This document shows, one piece after another, positions 39,699 through 46,729 of a stretch of 64,000 nt of DNA. The stretch comes from Rhodoferax sp. Its GTDB lineage: Bacteria > Pseudomonadota > Gammaproteobacteria > Burkholderiales > Burkholderiaceae_C. The translations under genes and the position numbers were made by a program. The stretch lies in the NCBI RefSeq assembly GCF_025354435.1, contig NZ_JANXMU010000008.1:38754-102753 (forward strand), read 5' to 3'. Each line of letters starts with the position of its first letter. Position 1 is the first letter of the stretch. Below the pieces are notes generated by a model. The model was not told where the DNA came from. It did not search any database and was given only the letters and a program-made list of their open reading frames with translations.

Positions 39699-40649
39699 AT
39701 GCCCCAGCCCTTTCCACCTCTCGAACCCTACCGCACCGGTACCTTGCCGGTGGATGCCATCCACACCTTGTACTGGGAAGAATGCGGCAACCCCGACGGC
39801 GTGCCGGTGCTGTTTTTGCACGGCGGGCCGGGCTCGGGCATATCGCCCCGGCACCGGCAGTTTTTTGACCCCGCCCACTACCGCATCGTGCTGTTCGACC
39901 AGCGCGGCGCGGGCCAATCGACGCCGCTGGGCGACATCCGCAACAACACCACCCCGCTGCTGGTGCAGGACATCGAGCAACTGCGCCAGATGCTGGGCAT
40001 TGCGCAGTGGCTGGTGTTTGGCGGCTCCTGGGGTTCGACCCTGGCGCTGGCCTATGGGCAAGCCCACCCCGAGCGTTGCACCGGCTTTGTGCTGCGCGGC
40101 ATCTTCCTGTGCTCCCCGTCGGAAATCGACTGGTTTTTGAACGGCATCTGGCACTTTTTCCCGAAAGAACACGCAGCCTTTGCCGGCCACATCCCTGAGG
40201 CCGAGCGCGGCGACCTGCTCAGTGCCTACGTACAGCGCCTGTTCAGCGACGACCCGGCGCAGAGCCTGGCCGCCGCCCGCACCTGGAGCCGCTACGAGGG
40301 CAGTTGCCTGCACCTGTTGCCGCGCCCCGAGGTGGCCGACCAGTTCGGTGCCGACGCGGTGGCCCTGGGCGTGGGCCGGCTGGAAGCGCACTACATGCGC
40401 AACGGCGCGTTTTTTACCGACAACCAGCTCATTCGCAATGTGGACCGCATCCGCCACCTGCCCGCCGTGATCATCCAGGGTCGCTACGACGTGGTCTGCC
40501 CGCCCTGCTCGGCCTGGGCCCTGCACCAGGCTTGGCCGGAAGCGTCTTTCCAGGTGGTGGATGACGCAGGCCATGCGGCGTTCGAGCCCGGTATCGCCAA
40601 TGCGCTGGTGGCGGCGACGGAGCGGTTCAAACACGACGGTACGTTGTAA
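39699..40649 (+). CDS. pip: Prolyl aminopeptidase (proline iminopeptidase)
   Basis: Cytoplasmic alpha/beta-hydrolase of 316 residues that removes N-terminal proline from peptides. The catalytic set is intact: oxyanion region LFLHGGPGSG, nucleophile motif GGSWGSTLALAYGQ, and the C-terminal Asp in QGRYDVVCP and His in DDAGHAAFEPG. Family markers FDQRGAGQSTP and YWEECGNPDG are also present. ATG at 39699 follows an AGGAG site; the upstream frame overlaps a dispersed repeat and is not used. It is a single gene, with a repeat on either side. Confidence 0.93.
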   Translation: MPQPFPPLEPYRTGTLPVDAIHTLYWEECGNPDGVPVLFLHGGPGSGISPRHRQFFDPAHYRIVLFDQRGAGQSTPLGDIRNNTTPLLVQDIEQLRQMLGIAQWLVFGGSWGSTLALAYGQAHPERCTGFVLRGIFLCSPSEIDWFLNGIWHFFPKEHAAFAGHIPEAERGDLLSAYVQRLFSDDPAQSLAAARTWSRYEGSCLHLLPRPEVADQFGADAVALGVGRLEAHYMRNGAFFTDNQLIRNVDRIRHLPAVIIQGRYDVVCPPCSAWALHQAWPEASFQVVDDAGHAAFEPGIANALVAATERFKHDGTL

Positions 40650-40716
40650 CAATTTTTAAGAAAAATAGGTCGATAGCGCTTACTCCACCTGCACAAGTAG
40701 CTACAAAAAATAGAGC
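40650..40716. repeat. Dispersed palindromic repeat, copy 8
   Basis: AATTTTTAAGAAAAATAGG, TCGATAGCGCTTACTCCACC, TGCACAAGTAGCTACAAAAA directly after the pip stop and before the cysteine-rich gene. Confidence 0.7.
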
Positions 40717-40821
40717 ACCCTACCCCCGCCAGCGGTTTCATCCCCAAATTGGTGGACACGGTTTCCGGCACGGCTCCTATATTGAAACCAACCCATAAAG
40801 GGCCCAATACAGGAGACCACC

Positions 40822-43086
40822 ATGCCCGCTGACCATGCTGCTTTGCGCGATGCCGATCCCAACGACCCCAGCCCCGACAACCCCGAGTTCCAGCAGGTGC
40901 TGGAGGCCTTGGTCGGGATCTACCGGCCCATCTTGCAAGAAGACCTGCAACGCGCCGACGACCTGCAGGCCCTGGCCAAAGAGGCAGGCCAGCAAGAGCC
41001 CGATTGCGAGGCCGAGATCGCCATGGCGCAGCGCCTGTTCAGCCGCTTTGCCGACGAAAAAACCACCCTGGCCCTGCTGCCCGCCCAGGCGCGCGAGCTG
41101 CTCGGCCCCACCGACAACTGGCGCTGGTGCCTGCTGCACATCCGCTGCTGCATCATCTTTGGCTGGCTGCTGTGCCGCCGCCCGCGCAGCTTCCGGCTAT
41201 CGGCCTACTACCTGTACCGCTACTGGCTGTGCGTACGCGAGGTGCTGGGCACACCGGTCACCCCCGGCAAGCTCAGCGACACCGAACGCAAGGACCTGGC
41301 CACGCTGATCGCCGCCCTGGCCAAGGCCTACCGGCCCTACCTGTCGGACCAGCTGGCCACGGTGGACTTCACCATGGGACTGCCCGAAGCGATTGACGGC
41401 GGCCAGGTCGATTGCCAGGAGGGCGAGGAAGAAGCCGCCGCCGTGTTCGAGCGGCTGCTGACCGTGGACACCGCCCAGGCCCTGCTGGGGGCCGCCGCCT
41501 TCAAGCAGCACAGCGCCCAGCCCTGGTTCTGGTTCTGCCGCTGCTGGTGCCTGTGTGCCATCCGCTTCGGCTGCTGCCTGGCCCGCGCCCGCAGCCTGGT
41601 GGACGTGGCCCGCTGCGCGCGCAGCTACTGGCGCTGCCTGCGCGACTGCTTCCGCCCGCTGCAGTGCGCCCTGACCGGCCCGGACGGCTGCGTGGCCGAA
41701 GAAGTCAACGCCTTGGTTCCGGCCATGGTGGTGCCCATTACCGGTACTGCGGCGGGCATGGGCTTTAGCCACTACGTGCTGGAATGGTCGCTCAACGGGG
41801 CCATCTGGCACGCCAGCAACTTTGTCTACCCGCCGGTGCCGCCGCTCAACACCACGCAAGGCAATACCGCCGTGGTGGCGGGCCTGCTGGGCTACCTGGA
41901 CACCACCTTGCTCAACGCGGGCACCTACTTTGTGCGCATGGCGGTGTTTGGCAACAACCAATCCACCGTGCCTTGCCAGATCACTTTCTCGGTGTTCAAG
42001 AAGGACGTGCGCATCCTGGGTATTGGCGGCAGCACCGCGCTGGACGCACCCTGGACCGACCCCAATGCGCGGCTGATCGACTTTGTACCCGCGCTGTGCA
42101 GCCGCCCGTCGGGCACCTACGAGGCATCGTTTGGCACCTGCCTGAACGTGCTGGGCTCGGCCATGGTCGGCGGCTGCGACGACAACCAGCGCATCAAGCG
42201 CTACACGCTGGACTACAAGGCCGGTTTCGAGCCCGACTGCGCTACCCCGGGCTGGAGCAACTTCTGGTCGGTGGAATTCACCACGGCAGCGCAGTACCGG
42301 GCCATCAACATGCGCACCGATACCTCGGTGCTCACCGCCTACTGGACGGCCGACTGCCTGGTGCCCGTCATCTTTCCGCCCTGGTGCCTGTTGAACGACC
42401 CGCAGGCACTGCTGTCGCCCAGCAGCTGGAACAGCAACACCGGCAGTTGCCAGCTCAGCGGCCTGTACACGGTGCGCCTGCTGGTGGAGGACACCAATGG
42501 CAACACCTACTGCGACACCCAGCGTGTCTGGCTGGACAACAAGCCCATCAGCGCCCTGGTACGGGTAGGCAAGGTGGCACCCTGCGCAGACCTGAACATC
42601 AGTCAATTTGCGCTGCCACCCGACTGCAGCGTGCCCTGGAGCGTGCCGCTGGAAGGCTATGCCTACGACGAATACATCGACGAGCTGCAACCCCTGTCCC
42701 GGCCCAACGACAACTTTGACCACTACGAGATCTGGGTCAACAAGCAAGGCGGCGGCGCGTTCAAGATCCCGCTGCCCGGCCCCACCGGTGGCTGCTTTGA
42801 CGGCATGGCCCGTGTGGGCGACCCCGGCACCCGCTGCGGCATTCCCACCTTGCCTGAAATGATCGGCCAGCTGGCGCTGTTCGACCTGCGCATGGTGGAC
42901 CCGGAGTGCAGCCAGTCGGTGAAATCGCTCAACGTGCCGGCGGGTTTCACCACCCCGCGCGGGGAATGCTGTATCTACAACTTCACCCTGCGGGTGTTTG
43001 ACCGCACCGTGCGCCCGTGCGGCAGCAGCTACGCGGAATCGCAATGGCCGGTGAAGATCTGCAACGACCTGCCCATCGTGGACTAA
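40822..43086 (+). CDS. Cysteine-rich protein of unknown family with internal duplication (754 aa)
   Basis: Unrecognised protein of 754 residues with 36 cysteines. Two tandem units of about 150 residues fill the first 300. Each has a YRPxL start, an acidic middle with a (V/P)DCxE motif, and a Trp/Cys-rich end (WRWCLLHIRCCIIFGWLLCR and FWFCRCWCLCAIRFGCCLAR) followed by an Arg-rich helix with YWRC or RYWLC. The remaining 450 residues are beta-rich with paired cysteines and short WVNK, VRLLVEDTNG and FTLRVFDR strands, suggesting immunoglobulin-like modules. It has no signal peptide. A CAGGAG site precedes the ATG. It leads a three-gene unit with a DUF1360 protein and an MSCC protein. Confidence 0.75.
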   Translation: MPADHAALRDADPNDPSPDNPEFQQVLEALVGIYRPILQEDLQRADDLQALAKEAGQQEPDCEAEIAMAQRLFSRFADEKTTLALLPAQARELLGPTDNWRWCLLHIRCCIIFGWLLCRRPRSFRLSAYYLYRYWLCVREVLGTPVTPGKLSDTERKDLATLIAALAKAYRPYLSDQLATVDFTMGLPEAIDGGQVDCQEGEEEAAAVFERLLTVDTAQALLGAAAFKQHSAQPWFWFCRCWCLCAIRFGCCLARARSLVDVARCARSYWRCLRDCFRPLQCALTGPDGCVAEEVNALVPAMVVPITGTAAGMGFSHYVLEWSLNGAIWHASNFVYPPVPPLNTTQGNTAVVAGLLGYLDTTLLNAGTYFVRMAVFGNNQSTVPCQITFSVFKKDVRILGIGGSTALDAPWTDPNARLIDFVPALCSRPSGTYEASFGTCLNVLGSAMVGGCDDNQRIKRYTLDYKAGFEPDCATPGWSNFWSVEFTTAAQYRAINMRTDTSVLTAYWTADCLVPVIFPPWCLLNDPQALLSPSSWNSNTGSCQLSGLYTVRLLVEDTNGNTYCDTQRVWLDNKPISALVRVGKVAPCADLNISQFALPPDCSVPWSVPLEGYAYDEYIDELQPLSRPNDNFDHYEIWVNKQGGGAFKIPLPGPTGGCFDGMARVGDPGTRCGIPTLPEMIGQLALFDLRMVDPECSQSVKSLNVPAGFTTPRGECCIYNFTLRVFDRTVRPCGSSYAESQWPVKICNDLPIVD

Positions 43087-43091
43087 AACCT

Positions 43092-43532
43092 TTGGACACG
43101 CCCTGGTTTCACGCCGTGCTGGGCGCGCTGGCCACCTGGCGGCTGGCGCACCTGCTGGCACGGGAAGATGGACCGTGGGATGCCGTACTGCGCCTGCGCC
43201 AAGCGGCGGGCAGCAGCATCTGGGGTCAGATACTGGACTGCTTTTACTGCCTGAGCCTGTGGGTGGCCGCGCCGGTGGCCCTGGCCGTGGCCCGCAACCC
43301 GCTGGAATGGCTGCTGGCTTGGCTGGGCCTGTCGGGCGCGGCCTGTTTGTTGGAGCGGCTGGGGCCTGCCGCCCCACCGCCCGTTCTCGAACTTCAAGAC
43401 TTCAAACTTGCTGACCTCAAAGGAGAACACGATGAGCTGCTGCGGACAGAAACGCGAGACGCTGGCGACCCACCGCCCGCCGAGCCTCCCCACACCGGCA
43501 CCGACACCGGCCCGGTTCACCTCGTTCGCTAA
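43092..43532 (+). CDS. DUF1360-family membrane protein
   Basis: Protein of about 146 residues with the DUF1360 pattern: ATWRLAHLLAREDGPWDAVLR, then GSSIWGQILDCFYCLSLWVA, followed by two or three hydrophobic helices. The likely start is TTG at 43092, six bp after the previous stop; no other start fits the family N-terminus. The last 35 residues overlap the next gene and are low in quality. The conserved Cys pair in DCFYCLSLW matches the Cys-rich theme of its neighbours. Function unknown. Confidence 0.65.
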   Translation: MDTPWFHAVLGALATWRLAHLLAREDGPWDAVLRLRQAAGSSIWGQILDCFYCLSLWVAAPVALAVARNPLEWLLAWLGLSGAACLLERLGPAAPPPVLELQDFKLADLKGEHDELLRTETRDAGDPPPAEPPHTGTDTGPVHLVR

Positions 43533-43746
43533 GCCACCGGCCCCGGCAACCGTGGCACAGCCGGTGGCTGCGCTGGTGGGCCTGGGCAACCTCGGGCTGC
43601 GCTACCTGGCCCGCTCGGCGGTGCAGGTGCGCGGGCCCAGTACCGGCCGCATGTACCAGTTCTCGGCGGCCCAGCCGGTGCAGCGCGTCGCCCGTGCCGA
43701 CAGCGAGGCGCTGCTGCGCAGCGGGCACTTTCGGCTGGAAGCCTGA
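43432..43746 (+). CDS. Small MSCC protein of unknown function (104 aa)
   Basis: Protein of 104 residues starting MSCCGQKRET with an AAAGGAG ribosome site. A proline-rich linker leads to a conserved-looking C-terminal unit: LRYLARSAVQVRGPSTGRMY, FSAAQPVQRVARADSEALLR, SGHFRLEA. It overlaps the DUF1360 gene by about 100 bp in another frame. I recall similar MSCC proteins beside Cys-rich or phage-tail-like genes, but cannot name a family. The good ribosome site and C-terminal conservation argue that it is real. Confidence 0.6.
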   Translation: MSCCGQKRETLATHRPPSLPTPAPTPARFTSFAKPPAPATVAQPVAALVGLGNLGLRYLARSAVQVRGPSTGRMYQFSAAQPVQRVARADSEALLRSGHFRLEA

Positions 43747-43749
43747 GAG

Positions 43750-45051
43750 TCAGCGTACCGGCAAATCCACCACGGCCTCCAACCCCGGCTGCGCGGGCCG
43801 CAGCGTCAGCCGCCCGCCGTGGGCCTGCGCCACCAATCGGCACAGGTACAGGCCCAGGCCGACGCCGCCAGTGCCACGCTGGCGGGCGGCATCGGCGCGG
43901 TAAAACGGCTCGGCCAGCTGCGCCCATTGGCCATCGGCCACGCCCGGGCCGTGGTCGCGCACGCGCAGTTGCAGGCCGCCATCAACCCGCGCCAGATACA
44001 CGTCGATCGCGCCCTGGCCGTGCTGACGGGCGTTGTCCAACAGGTTGCGCAGCAGCAGGCGGATGCGCACACGGTCCAGTGGCCAGGCGGGCAGGTTCGG
44101 CGCGATGTGCAGTTGGGTGCCGGGGGCCGTGGCCATCTCGGCCACCAGCGCGGCCAGATCGGTGGGCTCCAGGTGCAGGGCGGCGTGCGGGCTGGCCAGG
44201 CGCTCACTCTCCAGCAGGTCGCTGATCAGGTCGCGCATGAGTTGCAGATCGCGCAGCAGCGGGTCGCGCAGGAGTTGCAGGTCGGCGGTTTCGGGCAGCA
44301 GCTCGGTGTTGAGCCGGGCGCGGGTCAGCGGCGAGCGCAGTTCGTGGCTGATGGCCAGCAGCAGGCCGCGCTTGGCCTCCAACATGGCGTGGATGTCGTG
44401 CGCCATGGTGTTGATGTGCAGGGCCAAATCGCCCAGCTCGTCGCGACTTTGCTGCGGGATGGGCTGGCTGAAGTCGCCCGCGCCAAAGCGCTGCGTGCCC
44501 CGGCGGATGTCTTCCAGCGGGCGCAGCAGGCGGCGCACCACCGCAAAGGCCACGCCGGTCAGCAGCAACAGCCCACCCAGGGTGGTCCAGACAATGCGGC
44601 TGCGCGGCTCCTCCCAATCGATATCGCCCAGACCCAGCACCACGCGGGTGCCGTCGGCCGTGGTGCGGGACAGCAAATGCGGCGCATCCCGCAGCTCCCC
44701 CCGCTGCCGCCATGGGCGGGCGCTTTTGCCGGGGTGGGACTCCCAGTGCCCCTGCGGGCCGTCCATCCGTACCGACAGCGGCAGGCGCTGCACCAGGGCC
44801 TGGGCACGTTCGATACTGGGCGGGCTGCCCAGGTCGGCCACCAGGTAATCCACATAGTCGCTGACCAAGGGCAGCGCTGCGTCGCGCCAACCCACGGTAA
44901 AGGCCTTTTGCATGCCAACGACAAACACCACCGACATGGTGAGCGCCAGCACCATGAACAGCATTACCAGCCGCCACCGCAGCGAATGGCGTATGGCGTG
45001 GCGCACGCGGCGGTGCCAGCGGGCTTTTCCTTTGTTTTTAAACAGGGCCAT
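43750..45051 (-). CDS. Two-component sensor histidine kinase
   Basis: Membrane kinase of 433 residues. It has a transmembrane helix near residues 28-48 (VMLFMVLALTMSVVFVVGM), a periplasmic sensor of about 110 residues, a second helix (IVWTTLGGLLLLTGVAFAVV) and a HAMP linker. The phospho-acceptor His is in AISHELRSPLTRARL, then come the N box (RNLLDNARQHGQG) and G boxes (DHGPGV, GGVGLGLYLC). It is of the CpxA/RstB type. It lies 2 bp after the response-regulator gene and after a Spy/CpxP-like gene, so it probably senses envelope stress. Confidence 0.93.
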   Translation of the reverse strand: MALFKNKGKARWHRRVRHAIRHSLRWRLVMLFMVLALTMSVVFVVGMQKAFTVGWRDAALPLVSDYVDYLVADLGSPPSIERAQALVQRLPLSVRMDGPQGHWESHPGKSARPWRQRGELRDAPHLLSRTTADGTRVVLGLGDIDWEEPRSRIVWTTLGGLLLLTGVAFAVVRRLLRPLEDIRRGTQRFGAGDFSQPIPQQSRDELGDLALHINTMAHDIHAMLEAKRGLLLAISHELRSPLTRARLNTELLPETADLQLLRDPLLRDLQLMRDLISDLLESERLASPHAALHLEPTDLAALVAEMATAPGTQLHIAPNLPAWPLDRVRIRLLLRNLLDNARQHGQGAIDVYLARVDGGLQLRVRDHGPGVADGQWAQLAEPFYRADAARQRGTGGVGLGLYLCRLVAQAHGGRLTLRPAQPGLEAVVDLPVR

Positions 45052-45053
45052 CG

Positions 45054-45725
45054 CTAGACACGGCCGACAGCCAATGAGTACCCGGCATTGCGCCAGGTTT
45101 TGATGCAGTCCAGCGGCTCCAGCTTTTTGCGCAGACGGCTGACCAGCAGGTCCACTGCGCGGGTTTGCAGGTCCACCTCGTGGCCGCGCAGGCGGTTCAG
45201 GATGTCGTCGCGGCTGAACACCTTGCCGGGCTCACGGGCCAGCAGGCTGAGCAGTTCGAACTCGGTGCTGGTGAGGTCCAATGCCTGGCCCTGGCGCAGC
45301 ACGCTGCGTTTGTCCAGGTCCATCTCCAGGCCGTCAAATACCAGCCGGTGCGACTCGTCTGGCACGCGCTGGCGGCGCAGCACGGTCAACAGCCGGGCCA
45401 CCAGCTCGCGCGGCTCGAAGGGTTTGGGCAAATAATCGTCGGCCCCCAGCTCCAGGCCAACCACCCGGTCCATCACCTCGCCGCGGGCGGTGAGCATGAC
45501 GAGCGGGATATCGCTGTCTTTGCGGATGGCGCGGCACAGGGCAAAGCCATCCATCTCGGGCAGCATCACGTCCAGAATGGCCGCGTCAAAACCGCCCTGG
45601 CGCAGCTTGGCCAGCCCGACGCTGGGGGTCAGCGCGCAGTCCAGCGCCAGACCAAAGCGTGCAAAGTACACACCTAGCGGCCCACCGAGTTCGGCATCGT
45701 CGTCAATCAGCAGGATTTTGGGCAT
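45054..45725 (-). CDS. OmpR-family response regulator
   Basis: Regulator of 223 residues. The receiver domain has the acidic pair (LLIDDDAELG), the phospho-acceptor Asp in AAILDVMLPEMDGF (about Asp52), Thr in MLTARGE and Lys in YLPKPFEPREL. The C-terminal winged helix has LTSTEFELLSLLAREPGKVF and DLLVSRLRKKL. It is cotranscribed with the histidine kinase and resembles CpxR or RstA. Targets probably include the Spy/CpxP-like gene directly upstream. Confidence 0.93.
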   Translation of the reverse strand: MPKILLIDDDAELGGPLGVYFARFGLALDCALTPSVGLAKLRQGGFDAAILDVMLPEMDGFALCRAIRKDSDIPLVMLTARGEVMDRVVGLELGADDYLPKPFEPRELVARLLTVLRRQRVPDESHRLVFDGLEMDLDKRSVLRQGQALDLTSTEFELLSLLAREPGKVFSRDDILNRLRGHEVDLQTRAVDLLVSRLRKKLEPLDCIKTWRNAGYSLAVGRV

Positions 45726-45833
45726 GCGGGCATTGTCATCGCAGGTAACGCACTTTCAGGCAAAACGCACCGCCCGCCAGGGATAGCTGGCCCTGGCTTT
45801 GCCAGGCCACTGGTATCGCCCCACGCTTATCGC

Positions 45834-45853
45834 ATCGGTTTTTGCAAACCGAT
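45834..45853. terminator. Hairpin between the chaperone gene and the response regulator
   Basis: ATCGGTTT-TTGC-AAACCGAT, a perfect 8-bp stem with a 4-nt loop in the 185-bp gap. A second stem (CCTGGC-TTT-GCCAGG) lies at 45792-45806. One may end the chaperone message and allow reduced read-through to the regulator. Neither has a clean T-run. Confidence 0.35.
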
Positions 45854-45910
45854 CCGAGGGGGGGGTGGAAAAAGATGCGAAGCACTGCAGCCTGGGGGTG
45901 TGCCAATATT

Positions 45911-46396
45911 TCAGCCGTGGCGAAACCAGCCCCCACGGTGTTGCATGAAATCGCGCACTTGCTGCTGCTGCCCCGGGTTCAGCGCATCAAAGAAGTTGGC
46001 GGCGGCGGTAATCACCTGGGGGCTCTGGCTGCGCAAAACGGCAGTTTTTTCTTCTACCAGGGCCTGTGCCTTGGTGCGGTCAAACTGGGTGCCCGCCACC
46101 AGGGCCTGCATGTCGGCGCGCGGGTCGGTGCTGCTGCCCATCAAAGCTTTGCGCTGGGCTTGCAGCGTGTCGCTCAGGGTGCCCAGCAGTTGTTTCTGCG
46201 CATCATTCAGGTCGAGCTTTTTGCCGACTTTTTCGACCATCTTGACGCGGAACTCGGCCGCGCGCTGCTCGTTCATCGGGCCGCCCCAGGCGTGCTCGCC
46301 GCGGCCTGCGTAAGCGCTGAGGGCACCAACTACCAGGCTGGCACCGAAGAGGCCGAGCAAGGTTCTTTTGAGGGTTCTTTTAAAAGTAGATGGCAT
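45911..46396 (-). CDS. Spy/CpxP-like periplasmic chaperone
   Basis: Periplasmic helical protein of 161 residues. ATG at 46396 (MPSTFKRTLKR) begins a signal peptide ending near AGRGEHAW; a longer frame upstream is not supported. The two LTxxQ-type motifs of Spy and CpxP appear as LDLNDAQKQLLG and LNPGQQQQVRDFMQ. The surrounding helices are amphipathic and charged. Such proteins protect periplasmic proteins or dampen the Cpx sensor. Its place directly before a CpxRA-like pair supports an envelope-stress unit. Confidence 0.82.
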   Translation of the reverse strand: MPSTFKRTLKRTLLGLFGASLVVGALSAYAGRGEHAWGGPMNEQRAAEFRVKMVEKVGKKLDLNDAQKQLLGTLSDTLQAQRKALMGSSTDPRADMQALVAGTQFDRTKAQALVEEKTAVLRSQSPQVITAAANFFDALNPGQQQQVRDFMQHRGGWFRHG

Positions 46397-46729
46397 GGTG
46401 TGAATCCAGTGAAATAGAGGGTTAAACAGGGTTCCCATGGTGCCGGGGCGGGTACGGCGCGTCCTCTCGGCGCGGTATCGGTTTGTGTCGTTTTATGTCT
46501 GGGGTGCGAAAAGACCCCTTCAACACTATGCTTTACATAGCGGTACATGCATGGCCGATAATCGTTAGCCTCGGATTCCATGGTTTAGCTGGCGTAACGG
46601 CAGCCAACAACCCGCCTGAGGTGTGCCCCAGGCACACGACTCTGTGCGAGATTGTTAGAAATGTTACATAAAGTTACACGTAGTGTGATAAAACCAAACT
46701 CAAACCATTCTGAGTGCCTCCCTGATTCC

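Noticed and set aside
41197..43377. 726-residue open frame on the minus strand
   Set aside because: It is antisense to the cysteine-rich gene. The plus-strand frame has the ribosome site, the internal duplication and the coherent cysteine pattern.
45858..45865. G8 tract before the response regulator
   Set aside because: It lies in intergenic DNA about 130 bp from the gene, not in a coding start or promoter spacer that I can define, so no switch is claimed.
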